Assembly: GCA_049323275.1 (NCBI GenBank)
Contig: JBMOOM010000058.1
Span: 22,745-86,744 of the forward strand
DNA length: 64,000 nucleotides
Direction: 5' to 3'
Source of the DNA: Taklimakanibacter sp049323275
GTDB taxonomy: Bacteria > Pseudomonadota > Alphaproteobacteria > Rhizobiales > Aestuariivirgaceae
A model generated the notes under the pieces. That model searched no databases. It saw only the letters and a list, made by a program, of their open reading frames with translations, and had not been told where the DNA came from. Shown here piece after piece: positions 1 to 8,958 of the stretch. The stretch's first letter is position 1, and the number at the start of each line of letters is the position of its first letter. The position numbers and the translations under genes are program-made.

Positions 1-1
1 C

Positions 2-868
2 TCGCTCAAGAAGGGCGCCCTGGTGACGGCCATCCTGGACCCCTATGGCGACCGGCCGGGCCTCGAGGCGCTCGCCAGGCAGGGCCTGACCCTGTTCGCC
101 ATGGAGCTGATGCCGCGCATCACGCGGGCCCAGTCGATGGACGTGCTGTCGTCGCAGGCCAATCTCGCCGGCTACAAGGCGGTGATCGACGCCGCCGCGC
201 AGTTCGGCCGCGCCTTTCCGATGATGATGACGGCGGCGGGCACGGTGCCGCCGGCCAAGGTCTTCATCATGGGCGTCGGCGTCGCCGGCCTGCAGGCCAT
301 CGCCACGGCGCGCCGCCTCGGCGCCATCGTGTCGGCGACCGACGTGCGCAAGGCGACGGAAGAGCAGGTCAAGAGCCTCGGCGCCAAATTCGTCTTCGCC
401 GACGTCGCCGATGCGGCCACCGCCGGCGGCTATGCCCGCGAGCTCTCGGCCGAGGACAAGGCCAAGCAGGCGGCGCTCGTCGCCGAGCATATCAAGACCC
501 AGGACATCGTCATCACCACCGCCCTCATTCCGGGCCGGCCGGCGCCGGTGCTGGTGACCCAGGAAATGGTCGAGACGATGAAGCCCGGCTCGGTGATCGT
601 CGATCTGGCGGTCGAGCGCGGCGGCAACTGCCCGCTGTCGAAACCGGGCGAGATCGTCCTCCACAAGGGCGTGACGATCATGGGCAATCTCAATCTGGCC
701 GGCCGCCTCGCCGGCAATGCCTCGCCGCTCTACGCCAAGAATCTGCTGAACTTCCTCGATCCGCTGATCAAGGAGGGGGCGCTCAAGATCGACTGGGCGG
801 ACGAGATCATCACCGGCACGCTTGTCGCCAAGGACGGCGAGCTGGTGCACAAGATGTTCAAATCCTGA
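2..868 (+). CDS. pntAA: NAD(P) transhydrogenase subunit alpha part 1 (PntAA), 5'-truncated by window edge
   Basis: This is the soluble NAD(H)-binding domain (dI) of the proton-translocating transhydrogenase, which uses the proton gradient to reduce NADP+ with NADH. The frame is open from base 2, so the gene starts upstream of the window; about 288 residues are visible, and roughly the first 90 of a typical 370-380 residue protein are missing. A Rossmann glycine motif (GVGVAG, near base 275) and the following ATARRLGA helix are diagnostic, as is the ERGGNCPL segment (near base 615). Fourteen bases separate it from pntAB, the membrane part of the same subunit, as in alphaproteobacteria with a split alpha subunit. 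Confidence 0.95.
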   Translation, partial: SLKKGALVTAILDPYGDRPGLEALARQGLTLFAMELMPRITRAQSMDVLSSQANLAGYKAVIDAAAQFGRAFPMMMTAAGTVPPAKVFIMGVGVAGLQAIATARRLGAIVSATDVRKATEEQVKSLGAKFVFADVADAATAGGYARELSAEDKAKQAALVAEHIKTQDIVITTALIPGRPAPVLVTQEMVETMKPGSVIVDLAVERGGNCPLSKPGEIVLHKGVTIMGNLNLAGRLAGNASPLYAKNLLNFLDPLIKEGALKIDWADEIITGTLVAKDGELVHKMFKS

Positions 869-882
869 GGGGCCTGCCTGCG

Positions 883-1215
883 ATGGAACATGCGATCGAT
901 CCCTTCGTCTCGCTTTTCGCGATCTTCGTGCTGGCCGTCTTCGTCGGCTATTACGTGGTGTGGAACGTCACGCCGGCGCTGCACACGCCGCTCATGTCGG
1001 TCACCAACGCGATCTCCTCGGTGATCGTGGTCGGAGCGCTGCTCGCGGTCGGCGCCGGCGCCATCGCGTCGGGCTCGACGCTGGCGATGATCTTCGGCTT
1101 CCTGGCGCTCATCCTCGCCTCGGTCAACATCTTCGGCGGCTTCCTGGTCACCCAGCGCATGCTGGCGATGTACAAGAAGAAGGACCCGGCCGCCAAGTCG
1201 GCGAAGAGCCACTGA
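883..1215 (+). CDS. pntAB: NAD(P) transhydrogenase subunit alpha part 2 (PntAB), membrane
   Basis: A 110-residue, almost wholly hydrophobic protein with three predicted membrane helices (about residues 8-28, 45-65 and 70-92). It corresponds to the C-terminal membrane domain of the single-chain E. coli PntA and forms part of the proton channel. The basic tail (KKKDPAAKSAKS) is typical. It sits between pntAA and a secreted-protein gene whose ATG shares one base with this stop codon (TGATG), so translation of the next gene is probably coupled to it. Confidence 0.93.
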   Translation: MEHAIDPFVSLFAIFVLAVFVGYYVVWNVTPALHTPLMSVTNAISSVIVVGALLAVGAGAIASGSTLAMIFGFLALILASVNIFGGFLVTQRMLAMYKKKDPAAKSAKSH

Positions 1216-1781
1216 TGCCGCAACTGAGGGGACTTCGGGGGCGTCTTCTCGCGGCCATCGCCGCGCTGTTCTGTTTCGCGGGCGCGCCCGCTGTGCCGGC
1301 ACGCGATCTGACCGATGCCGAGACGACGACGCTCGGCGCCGCCGTCGAGATCTACGACAAGGCGATGGAAGGCAAGGATGTGGCGGTTCTCGTCAAGGCC
1401 ATCCCGCCGCGCATCATCAAGCAGATGGCGGAGCACGACAAAGCGAGCGAGGACGACATCCGCAAGGCGCTGGGCGATCTGATCGGCCAGACACTGGAAG
1501 CGCTGCCGGTTCATTCCTTCACCCTGGACATGGCCAGGGCCGAACATGGGCAGGTGGCGGATGGAACACCCTATCTGCTCATCCCGACCGAGACGGTGAT
1601 GACGACCGGGGGCGAGGGCAAGACCCTCATGCGCTCGGCAACGCTGGCGCTTCTCGACGACGGCGCCTGGTACCTGGTGCGCGGCAGCGATGCCCAGCAG
1701 GTCGCCAGCCTGCGCGAAGCTTATCCCGAATATGAAGCGGTGGCCTTCCCGGACGCCACCATGGAGCTGGTCAAGGAATAG
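1215..1781 (+). CDS. Unrecognised secreted protein embedded in the pnt operon
   Basis: A 188-residue protein starting on the base that ends pntAB. The first 30 residues look like a Sec signal peptide: arginines, then LLAAIAALFCFAGAPAV, then small residues. The mature part is soluble, alpha/beta in character, and holds a segment (MRSATLALLDDGAWYLVRG) reminiscent of the last strands of NTF2-like or lumazine-binding folds; that resemblance is only my inference. Two bases separate it from pntB, so it is co-expressed with transhydrogenase. I do not recognise a named family. A periplasmic role linked to transhydrogenase would be a guess from position only. Confidence 0.8.
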   Translation: MPQLRGLRGRLLAAIAALFCFAGAPAVPARDLTDAETTTLGAAVEIYDKAMEGKDVAVLVKAIPPRIIKQMAEHDKASEDDIRKALGDLIGQTLEALPVHSFTLDMARAEHGQVADGTPYLLIPTETVMTTGGEGKTLMRSATLALLDDGAWYLVRGSDAQQVASLREAYPEYEAVAFPDATMELVKE

Positions 1782-1783
1782 TC

Positions 1784-3181
1784 ATGAGCGCTTCACTCGC
1801 CGCCTTCCTCTACCTGGTCTCGGGCGCCCTGTTCATCATGGCGCTGCGCGGCCTGTCGAGCCCCGAATCCTCGCGCCAGGGCAATCTCTACGGCATGATC
1901 GGCATGGGGCTCGCCATCGTGACGACGCTGCTGCTTTCGGCGCCGGCGAGCGGGTTCGCCTGGGGGCTCATCATCGCCGGCATCGCCATCGGCGGCGCCA
2001 TCGGCGCGGTCACCGCCAAGCGCATCGCCATGACGGCCATGCCGCAGCTCGTCGCCGCCTTCCACTCTCTGGTCGGTCTCGCCGCCGTCTTCGTGGCCGC
2101 CGCCGCCTATTATGCGCCGGAAGCCTTCGGCATCGCCACCAATGGCGAGATCCACGCCCAGAGCCGCATCGAGATGGCGCTTGGCGCCGCCATCGGCGCC
2201 TTGACCTTCACCGGCTCGATCATCGCCTTCCTGAAGCTCGACGGGCGGATGAGCGGCAAGCCGATCATCCTGCCGGCCCGCCATCTCATCAATATCGCGC
2301 TCGGCGCGGCGCTGCTCGTCTTCATCTACCTCTTTTTCGCGAGCCAGAGCGCGCTGGCCTTCTGGCTGATCATCATCATCGCCCTGGTTCTGGGCTTCCT
2401 GCTCATCGTGCCGATCGGCGGCGCCGACATGCCGGTCGTCATCTCGATGCTCAATTCCTATTCGGGCTGGGCGGCGGCAGGCATCGGCTTCACGCTCGCC
2501 AATACCGCGCTCATCATCACCGGCGCGCTGGTCGGCTCTTCGGGCGCCATCCTTTCCTACATCATGTGCAAGGGCATGAACCGCTCCTTCATCAGCGTGA
2601 TCCTGGGCGGCTTCGGCGGCGAGACCGCGGCCGCGGCGGGCGGGGGTGAGGCGAGGCCCGTCAAGCAGGGCTCGGCCGACGACGCGGCCTTCATCATGAA
2701 GAACGCCGGCTCGGTCATCATCGTGCCGGGCTACGGCATGGCGGTGGCGCAGGCCCAGCATGCGCTGCGCGAGATGGCCGATCATCTCAAGAAGGCCGGC
2801 GTCACGGTCAAATACGCCATCCATCCGGTGGCGGGCCGCATGCCCGGGCATATGAACGTGCTCCTGGCCGAAGCCAACGTGCCCTATGACGAGGTGTTCG
2901 AGCTCGAGGACATCAATTCCGAATTCGCGCAGTCGGACGTCGCTTTCGTCATCGGCGCCAATGACGTGACCAATCCCGCCGCCAAGGACGACCCGGCCTC
3001 GCCGATCTACGGCATGCCGGTGCTCGAAGTGTGGAAGGCGAATACGGTGATGTTCATCAAGCGCGGCATGTCGTCGGGCTATGCCGGCATCGATAACGGG
3101 CTGTTCTATCGCGACAACACGATGATGCTGTTCGGCGACGCCAAGAAGATGACGGAAGAGATCGTCAAGGCGATGGGCTGA
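1784..3181 (+). CDS. pntB: NAD(P) transhydrogenase subunit beta (PntB)
   Basis: A 465-residue beta subunit. The N-terminal 260 residues form the polytopic membrane domain (dII, about nine helices), and the C-terminal 180 residues form the NADP(H)-binding domain (dIII). The dIII motifs are visible: PGYGMAVAQAQHAL near residue 310, MPGHMNVLLAEA near 353 and GANDVTNPAA near 393. With PntAA and PntAB it makes the complete enzyme, which supplies NADPH. Start and length match the family. Confidence 0.96.
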   Translation: MSASLAAFLYLVSGALFIMALRGLSSPESSRQGNLYGMIGMGLAIVTTLLLSAPASGFAWGLIIAGIAIGGAIGAVTAKRIAMTAMPQLVAAFHSLVGLAAVFVAAAAYYAPEAFGIATNGEIHAQSRIEMALGAAIGALTFTGSIIAFLKLDGRMSGKPIILPARHLINIALGAALLVFIYLFFASQSALAFWLIIIIALVLGFLLIVPIGGADMPVVISMLNSYSGWAAAGIGFTLANTALIITGALVGSSGAILSYIMCKGMNRSFISVILGGFGGETAAAAGGGEARPVKQGSADDAAFIMKNAGSVIIVPGYGMAVAQAQHALREMADHLKKAGVTVKYAIHPVAGRMPGHMNVLLAEANVPYDEVFELEDINSEFAQSDVAFVIGANDVTNPAAKDDPASPIYGMPVLEVWKANTVMFIKRGMSSGYAGIDNGLFYRDNTMMLFGDAKKMTEEIVKAMG

Positions 3182-3187
3182 TCCCTG

Positions 3188-3859
3188 ATGGGGTTCGACT
3201 TCGAGCGCGACGGCGTCGCGCTCAGCGAGAACGCCGTCGGCGCCGATATCGTCACGAAGCTGGCAGAAGAGTTCGAGGCGGCAGGTGTGCGGGTCGGCGC
3301 GCGCCCCTTTGAGCTGTCGGCGACCGTCAGGACCTTGATCGGCCCGGACGGCGCGCTCGGCCGGCGGGCGCGCGAGCTGTCGGGCGCGGCGCCGAGGCCG
3401 GTGCGTGTCCTCGCTTTCGACAAGACGCCCGCCGCCAACTGGCATCTGCCCTGGCACCAGGACCGGGTCATCGCGGTGAAGCGCCGGATCGATCTCGAGG
3501 GCTTCGGCACCTGGACGGTCAAAGGCGGCCGGCCGCATGTCGAGGCGCCGGCGAGCCTGCTCGAGAAGATGTTCAACCTGCGCCTTCATCTCGATGACTG
3601 CGATGCCGGCAATGGCGCGCTGAAAGTGCTGCCCGGCACGCATCGTCTCGGCCGCCTGAGCGATGCCGAGGTCAAGGCGGCCGCGGCGAAGGGCGAGGCC
3701 ATATTGTGCGAAGTCAAAGCCGGCGGACTGCTCGCCATGAAGGCCCTGGCGCTTCATGCCAGCGACGCCTCGACCTCGCAGCGTCGCAGGCGCGTGCTGC
3801 ATGTCGATTATTGCTGGGGCGAACTGCCGAAGGAACTCGACTGGGCGCTCGCCATCTGA
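3188..3859 (+). CDS. Phytanoyl-CoA dioxygenase (PhyH)-like Fe(II)/2-oxoglutarate oxygenase
   Basis: A 223-residue protein with the marks of a PhyH-family non-haem iron oxygenase. The WHQD segment supplies the H-x-D iron ligands (H90, D92), H190 in LALHASDAS is the candidate distal histidine, and the arginines at 199-202 could bind 2-oxoglutarate. GALKVLPGTHRLG, at about 143-155, is a typical PhyH signature. It lies 6 bases after pntB and may be transcribed with it. Family proteins hydroxylate diverse substrates; nothing here identifies this one. Confidence 0.8.
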   Translation: MGFDFERDGVALSENAVGADIVTKLAEEFEAAGVRVGARPFELSATVRTLIGPDGALGRRARELSGAAPRPVRVLAFDKTPAANWHLPWHQDRVIAVKRRIDLEGFGTWTVKGGRPHVEAPASLLEKMFNLRLHLDDCDAGNGALKVLPGTHRLGRLSDAEVKAAAAKGEAILCEVKAGGLLAMKALALHASDASTSQRRRRVLHVDYCWGELPKELDWALAI

Positions 3860-4083
3860 GGACTCGACCGTGAATAAGTTCCCGAGGCAGCTATAGGCTG
3901 TGCCGTCCGGAGGCTCGCGGTCCAGGAAGGTCTTGCGGCCCGTCGCCGACCGTCCTACAGGCCTCCAGGGGCAGGCGCTGAACCAGCCGGTACCGGAAAG
4001 CTTCACGGTCTCGCTGTTAACCCGCCACGCAATCGTCTAGATTTACGGTCATTTACCGCGCCCTGAGGTTCGCAAAGCCACCC

Positions 4084-5190
4084 ATGACCGACGCCAAAGA
4101 ACATACGGTTCTCGAACTGCCGAAAGTCTATCTGGTCCGCATGATGGTCTTCATGCTGGTCGTCATCATCCTCGCGGTCGTGCTTTTTCCCCATATGCAA
4201 CGGGCCTTTATGGCCAATGCGGGCCTCAATGGCGTGATCATCGGGGCGCTCCTCCTGGGCGTCATCTATTCCTTCCGCATGGTCTGGCGGCTGTGGCCGG
4301 AGATCAGCTGGGTCAACAGCTTCAAGATCAACGATCCGAACCACGATACGACTCACACGCCGCGGTTGCTGGGTCCGATGGCGACACTCTTCCGCGACCG
4401 GCCCAACCGGACGGTGCTGTCGCCTCTGTCGATGCGCTCGCTGCTCGATTCGCTCGCCTCCCGTCTCGACGAGGCGCGCGACATCTCGCGCTACCTGGTC
4501 GGCCTTCTGATCTTCCTCGGCCTCCTCGGCACCTTCTGGGGCCTGCTCGAAACCGTGACCTCGGTCGGCGACGCGATCCGCGCGCTCGACGTCTCCTCGG
4601 CCCAGTCAGCCACCGTCTTCGAGGAATTGAAAAGCGGCCTCGAAGCGCCTTTGTCCGGCATGGGCCTCGCTTTTTCGTCCTCGCTTTTCGGCCTCGCCGG
4701 CTCGCTGATCCTGGGCTTCCTCGAATTGCAGGCCAACCAGGCGCAGAATCGCTTCTACAACGATCTCGAAGACTGGCTGTCGACCATCACCGACCTCCAG
4801 GCCGGCGAAAGCGGATCGCTCGCCGTACCGCATTATCTCAGGCTCGACATGGCGGGCCTGCAGAAGGGCATCGAGCGCATCAACCAGACTCTCGATGAGG
4901 CTCTGGCCGCCGAGCCGGCGCCATCGGCGCCAGCACCGGCGCCGGTCTCCTCGGCGCTGGGCATGCCGGCGCTCTCCGCCCAGGACGGCGAATCCATGGA
5001 GAAACTCGCCGACGCCGTGGCGAGTCTCGTTCAGCAGATGCGCGAGGAGCAGAAGATCGTCCGGCAATGGGCGCAGGCCCAGCAGGTCCAGCAGAACGAG
5101 ATGCAGAAGCTCATCCTGCGCGCCGCCAAGCAGCCGCCGCAGAGCCCGGCGAGCCGGTTCAGCCAGGCCGCCGCCGTCGAGGACGAATAG
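4084..5190 (+). CDS. MotA/TolQ/ExbB-type proton-channel protein
   Basis: A 368-residue membrane protein with helices near residues 18-37, 47-66, 138-160 and 192-213. The latter two flank a long cytoplasmic segment and carry the Gly/Ser/Ala-rich pattern of the MotA/TolQ/ExbB channel (LGLLGTFWGLLETV, GMGLAFSSSLFGLAGS). The C-terminal 120 residues are Pro/Ala-rich then Gln/Glu-rich, and probably coiled coil. Three bases downstream is an OmpA/MotB-type partner, so the two likely form an ion-driven envelope complex. This pair is often annotated as flagellar MotA/MotB, but no flagellar genes are near. The preceding 224 bases (3860-4083) hold no gene that I can support. Confidence 0.8.
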   Translation: MTDAKEHTVLELPKVYLVRMMVFMLVVIILAVVLFPHMQRAFMANAGLNGVIIGALLLGVIYSFRMVWRLWPEISWVNSFKINDPNHDTTHTPRLLGPMATLFRDRPNRTVLSPLSMRSLLDSLASRLDEARDISRYLVGLLIFLGLLGTFWGLLETVTSVGDAIRALDVSSAQSATVFEELKSGLEAPLSGMGLAFSSSLFGLAGSLILGFLELQANQAQNRFYNDLEDWLSTITDLQAGESGSLAVPHYLRLDMAGLQKGIERINQTLDEALAAEPAPSAPAPAPVSSALGMPALSAQDGESMEKLADAVASLVQQMREEQKIVRQWAQAQQVQQNEMQKLILRAAKQPPQSPASRFSQAAAVEDE

Positions 5191-5193
5191 CCC

Positions 5194-6222
5194 ATGGCGC
5201 AAGCCCTTTCGCGGCGCCGGCGCCATGACGATGCGCCCTACTGGCCGGGTTTCGTCGACGCGATGGCGCAGCTGCTGCTCGTCATCACCTTCCTCCTGTC
5301 GGTCTTCATCGTCGCGCAGTTCCTTCTGGCCCGCGAGATCTCGGGGCAGGACAGCGCGCTCGGCCAGCTTCGCTCGCAGATCGCCGAGCTGACCCAGCTC
5401 CTGGCCCTCGAGAAATCGGCCAAGGCCGAGCTCGAGCTCAACCTGGCGACGCTCGGCGACGATCTCCAGGCCGAGAAGACCAAATCGTCCAACCTCATGC
5501 TGCAGCTCGAGGGCGAAGAGACCAAGGGCGAAAGCGCCGGCTCCACCATTTCCGGCCTGCGCACCGCGCTCGACCAGGAGAAGCAGCTGTCCGCCGATGC
5601 GCTCGCCAAAGTCGAGCTGCTGAACCAGCAGCTCGCCGCCTTGCGCCGGCAGATCGCGGCGCTGTCCGGCCTTCTCGCCGATGCCGAAACGCGCTCGCGC
5701 ACCGACCAGGCGCAGATCATCGATCTCGGCAAGCGGCTCAATTCGGCGCTGGCGCAGCGTGTGCAGGAATTGACCCGCTACCGCTCGGAATTCTTCGGCC
5801 GGCTGCGCAAGATCCTGAGCCAGCGCTCGGACATCCTGGTGGTCGGCGACCGCTTCGTCTTCCAGTCGGAAGTGCTGTTCCCGAAGGGCTCGGCGACCAT
5901 CAATCCGGCGGGCCTCGTCGAGATGAACAAGCTCGCCACGGCGCTGAAGGAGCTCGAGGCCGAGATTCCGCCCGACATCGCCTGGGTGCTGCGCGTCGAC
6001 GGCCACACCGACACCGATCCGATCCAGACGGCCTTCAAGTCGAACTGGGAGCTGTCCTCGGCGCGCGCCATCGCCGTCGTCAACTACCTGATCCAGCAGG
6101 GAATCAACCCCAAGCATCTGGTGGCGGCGGGCTTCGGCGAATTCCAGCCGCTCGATCCGGGCGACAGCGAAGAGGCCAAGACGCGCAACCGCCGCATCGA
6201 GCTCAAGCTCACCGAACGTTGA
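5194..6222 (+). CDS. OmpA/MotB-type peptidoglycan-binding partner protein
   Basis: A 342-residue protein with one N-terminal membrane helix (about 22-46, AMAQLLLVITFLLSVFIVAQ) after a short basic cytoplasmic stretch, as in MotB. A long coiled coil (50-190, rich in Leu/Glu/Gln/Lys) follows, then a C-terminal OmpA domain (about 215-342). That domain has the peptidoglycan-binding pattern VDGHTDTDPI, a NWELSSARA segment and the NRRIELKL end. It is paired with the channel protein immediately upstream. Its role in peptidoglycan anchoring is inferred from the family; the process powered is unknown. Confidence 0.82.
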   Translation: MAQALSRRRRHDDAPYWPGFVDAMAQLLLVITFLLSVFIVAQFLLAREISGQDSALGQLRSQIAELTQLLALEKSAKAELELNLATLGDDLQAEKTKSSNLMLQLEGEETKGESAGSTISGLRTALDQEKQLSADALAKVELLNQQLAALRRQIAALSGLLADAETRSRTDQAQIIDLGKRLNSALAQRVQELTRYRSEFFGRLRKILSQRSDILVVGDRFVFQSEVLFPKGSATINPAGLVEMNKLATALKELEAEIPPDIAWVLRVDGHTDTDPIQTAFKSNWELSSARAIAVVNYLIQQGINPKHLVAAGFGEFQPLDPGDSEEAKTRNRRIELKLTER

Positions 6223-8013
6223 TCAGGCCGACTGGGCGCTGAACTGCAGCTTCGCCAGGCGCGAATAGAGCGGGTTCGACTGGGCGAGCTCGCCATGCTG
6301 GCCTTCGGCGACGATACGGCCCTCATCCAGAACCAGAATGCGCCCGGCGTTTCTCACCGTCGCCAGGCGATGGGCGATCACCAAAGTGGTGCGATGCTGG
6401 GTGAGCTCGGTGATCGCTTCCTGGATCAGCGCTTCGCTCTCGGCATCGAGGGCGCTCGTCGCCTCGTCGAGGAGAAGGATCGGCGCGTCGCGCAGGATGG
6501 CGCGGCCGATGGCGATGCGCTGGCGCTGACCGCCCGACAGAGTGATGCCGCGCTCGCCGACTTCCGTGTCGTAGCCCTCCGGCAGCCGTTCGGCGAATTC
6601 GTCGATGCGGGCGGCGCGCGCCGCCGCCTTGATCTCGGCCAAGGACGCCTCGGGCCGGCCGAAACGGATATTGTCGAGCACGCTCCCTGAGAAGATCACG
6701 GTCTCCTGCGGCACCACCGCGATGCGCGCTCTGACGGCGCGCGGATCGGCCAGGCGCACATCGACGCCGTCGACCAGCACGCGGCCGGTCTGCGGGTCGT
6801 AGAAGCGCTGCAGCAAAGCGAAGATCGTCGATTTGCCGGCGCCGGACGGACCGACGAGGGCGACCGTCTCGCCTTTCGCCACCGAAAAGCTCACGTCTTC
6901 GAGCGCCGGGCCGTCGGGCCGGGTCGGATAGTGGAAGCTCACTGCGTCGAAGACCACTTCGCCCTTGGCGGGGGTGGGGAGCGGCACGGGGGAAGGGGGC
7001 GCCGAGATGGCGGGCTTCTCATCGAGAAGCTCGGCGATGCGCTCCGCGGCGCCGGAAGCCGCCTGAACCTCGCCCCAGACCTGCGACAGCTCGCCGAGCG
7101 CGCTCGCCGCCAGCACGGCGTAAAGCACGAACTGGCTGAGGGCGCCGGGCGACATGGATCCGGAGATCACCTCGCGCGCGCCATACCAGAGCACCGCCGT
7201 CACCGAGCCCAGCGACAGGAAGATGATCGCCCCGGTCAGGAAGGCGCGGGCGCGGGTGCGCCTGGCCGACGCGTCGAAGGCAATGGCGGTCGCGTCCTTG
7301 AACGCCTTGATGGCGGTCAGCTCCTGGACGAAGGACTGCACCGCCGTCACCGCCAGCAGGCGCTCCTGCGCGTAGGCGGCCGAATGGGCGAGCGTGTCCT
7401 GCGCCTCGCGCGACAGCGCGCGGACCCGCCGGCCGAAGAAGATGAGCGGCAGCACGATCAACGGGATGGCGAGGAGGACCAGGCCCGACAATCTGGCGCT
7501 GGTCACCACCATCATCAAGGCGGCGCCGACCAGCATCACAAGATTGCGCAGCGCGATCGAGGCCGAGGTCGAAAAGGCCGATTTGACCTGGGTCGTGTCG
7601 GCGGTGAGGCGCGAGACGATCTCGCCCGAGCGGTTCGCCTCGTAGAAGGCGGGGCTGAGGTCGAGGAGGTGCTTGAACAGGAGATCGCGGGTGTCGGCGA
7701 CGATACGCTCGCCGAGCCAGGTGACGAGATAGAAGCGGGCGGCCGAGGCGAGCGCCAGGACGGCCACCACGGCCAGCATGACGGCGAAATATTGATTGAT
7801 GAGGAGGCTGCCCTCGGCCGAGAAGCCGTGGTCGATGACCCGGCGCACCGCCAGCGGCACGCTGAGGGTGGCGAGGGCCGCCACCACCAGGGCCAGGAAG
7901 GCCAGGGCGACGGGCAGGCGATAGGCCTTGAGCAGGGGTAAGAAGCGACGGAGCGGCTTCAGGCTCTTGCCGGCAGGCCGGGCCGGAGCGGTATCTTCGG
8001 TTGAACGAGCCAT
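6223..8013 (-). CDS. ABC transporter, fused permease and ATPase (MsbA/LmrA-like exporter)
   Basis: A 596-residue half-transporter. Residues 25-315 form the six-helix type-1 exporter membrane domain and 345-590 the nucleotide-binding domain. All ATPase motifs are seen: Walker A GPSGAGKST, signature LSGGQRQRIAIG, Walker B ILLLDEATSALD and the switch histidine in VIAHRLATV. It would act as a homodimer in the inner membrane. Lipid, peptide and drug exporters share this layout, so the substrate is open. Its stop lies directly against the end of the OmpA-like gene, so the two genes converge without a spacer. Confidence 0.9.
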   Translation of the reverse strand: MARSTEDTAPARPAGKSLKPLRRFLPLLKAYRLPVALAFLALVVAALATLSVPLAVRRVIDHGFSAEGSLLINQYFAVMLAVVAVLALASAARFYLVTWLGERIVADTRDLLFKHLLDLSPAFYEANRSGEIVSRLTADTTQVKSAFSTSASIALRNLVMLVGAALMMVVTSARLSGLVLLAIPLIVLPLIFFGRRVRALSREAQDTLAHSAAYAQERLLAVTAVQSFVQELTAIKAFKDATAIAFDASARRTRARAFLTGAIIFLSLGSVTAVLWYGAREVISGSMSPGALSQFVLYAVLAASALGELSQVWGEVQAASGAAERIAELLDEKPAISAPPSPVPLPTPAKGEVVFDAVSFHYPTRPDGPALEDVSFSVAKGETVALVGPSGAGKSTIFALLQRFYDPQTGRVLVDGVDVRLADPRAVRARIAVVPQETVIFSGSVLDNIRFGRPEASLAEIKAAARAARIDEFAERLPEGYDTEVGERGITLSGGQRQRIAIGRAILRDAPILLLDEATSALDAESEALIQEAITELTQHRTTLVIAHRLATVRNAGRILVLDEGRIVAEGQHGELAQSNPLYSRLAKLQFSAQSA

Positions 8014-8164
8014 TTTGCTCCAGTTAGACTACCCGGACCGGCCTAAAAAGGGGCCAAGCCGCCGCACTTGCGCTGGGGGGCCCCCTCCTGTATAGACGCC
8101 GCCCGAAGCCCTTAAATTAGCAGTTTCCGGGCGCCGCGGGCGCGCCTCCAAGAGAGTTTACGCC

Positions 8165-8386
8165 ATGAAGAAAGACATTCATCCCAATTACCACATGATC
8201 AACGTGGTGATGACCGACGGCAGCAAGTTCCAGACCCGTTCGACCTACGGCAAGGAAGGCGACACGCTCAATCTCGACATCGACCCGAAGTCGCATCCGG
8301 CGTGGACCGGCGGCCAGCAGACGCTCATCGACCGCGGCGGCCGCGTCAGCAAGTTCAAGCAGAAGTTCGGCTTCCTCAACAAGTAA
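8165..8386 (+). CDS. rpmE: 50S ribosomal protein L31
   Basis: A 73-residue L31 beginning MKKDIHPNYHMINVVMTDG, with the family's conserved SHPAWTG segment. It lacks the four zinc-binding cysteines of the C+ form and is therefore the zinc-free variant usual in alphaproteobacteria. A purine-rich ribosome site (agagag) precedes the ATG and an intrinsic terminator follows at 8412-8435. Confidence 0.97.
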   Translation: MKKDIHPNYHMINVVMTDGSKFQTRSTYGKEGDTLNLDIDPKSHPAWTGGQQTLIDRGGRVSKFKQKFGFLNK

Positions 8387-8411
8387 GCCCGGCTTTCAGC
8401 CCAGGATCACG

Positions 8412-8435
8412 AACCCGGCCGTCGCGCCGGGTTTT
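8412..8435 (+). terminator. Intrinsic terminator after rpmE
   Basis: An 8-bp stem (AACCCGGC / GCCGGGTT) with a 6-base loop, whose right arm runs into TTTT. It is placed 26 bases after the L31 stop codon. Confidence 0.8.
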
Positions 8436-8529
8436 GTGTTTGGGAGAGCGCTGTTGCAGCTTTTGGCGGAGAGATGGATAGCGGCGGCGTCAGCGCCTAC
8501 ATAGCAGGCTTCGAGAACAGGAAACCGCC

Positions 8530-8832
8530 ATGCCGACGGAAAACCAGCCCCGCATCGCCATCACCTACTGCACCCAGTGCCAGTGGCTGCTCCGCGCCGC
8601 CTGGATGGCGCAGGAGCTTTTGTCGACTTTCACCACCGAACTGGGCGAGGTCGCCCTCATTCCGGGCACCGGCGGCATCTTCCAGATCACCTGCGGCGAT
8701 GAGCTGGTCTGGGACCGCAAGCGCGACGGCGGCTTTCCGGACGTGAAGACGCTCAAGCAGCTGGTGCGCGACCGGGTCGCGCCCGAGCGCGATCTCGGCC
8801 ACACCGACCGGGGGGCGGAAGAGCGCACATGA
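8530..8832 (+). CDS. SelT/SelW/SelH (Rdx) family protein with CxxC
   Basis: A 100-residue thioredoxin-fold protein of the SelW/Rdx family. The redox motif is CTQC (residues 14-17) after ITY, and the GTGGIFQI segment and the GGFPDVKTLKQLVRD end are characteristic. Animal relatives carry selenocysteine where this has the second cysteine, so it is the Cys homologue. A general redox role is likely but the partner is unknown. It stands alone between L31 and a convergent DUF2165 gene. Confidence 0.88.
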   Translation: MPTENQPRIAITYCTQCQWLLRAAWMAQELLSTFTTELGEVALIPGTGGIFQITCGDELVWDRKRDGGFPDVKTLKQLVRDRVAPERDLGHTDRGAEERT

Positions 8833-8958
8833 CGGTGGTCCGGGCGCTCGGCCGGGCCGATCTGGCCGATGTGCGCGCGCTGAAAGGGACATTCACCGTC
8901 GAAGCCGCGCGAAATCCCATCGTTCTGGTATCTGCCGCTGGAATGAAGCTCGGTCCCT

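Noticed and set aside
1793..4006. 737-residue open frame antisense to pntB and the PhyH gene
   Set aside because: Arg/His/Asp/Gly-rich low-complexity translation typical of the shadow of a GC-rich gene; pntB on the other strand is certain.
4084..6222. Zorya anti-phage system (ZorA/ZorB-like pair)
   Set aside because: A MotA-like and an OmpA-like gene fit ZorAB superficially, but no ZorC, ZorD or ZorE follows; the next gene is a convergent ABC transporter.
8530..8832. Selenoprotein (UGA-encoded selenocysteine) in the SelW-like gene
   Set aside because: The redox motif is CTQC with two ordinary cysteine codons and no in-frame TGA.
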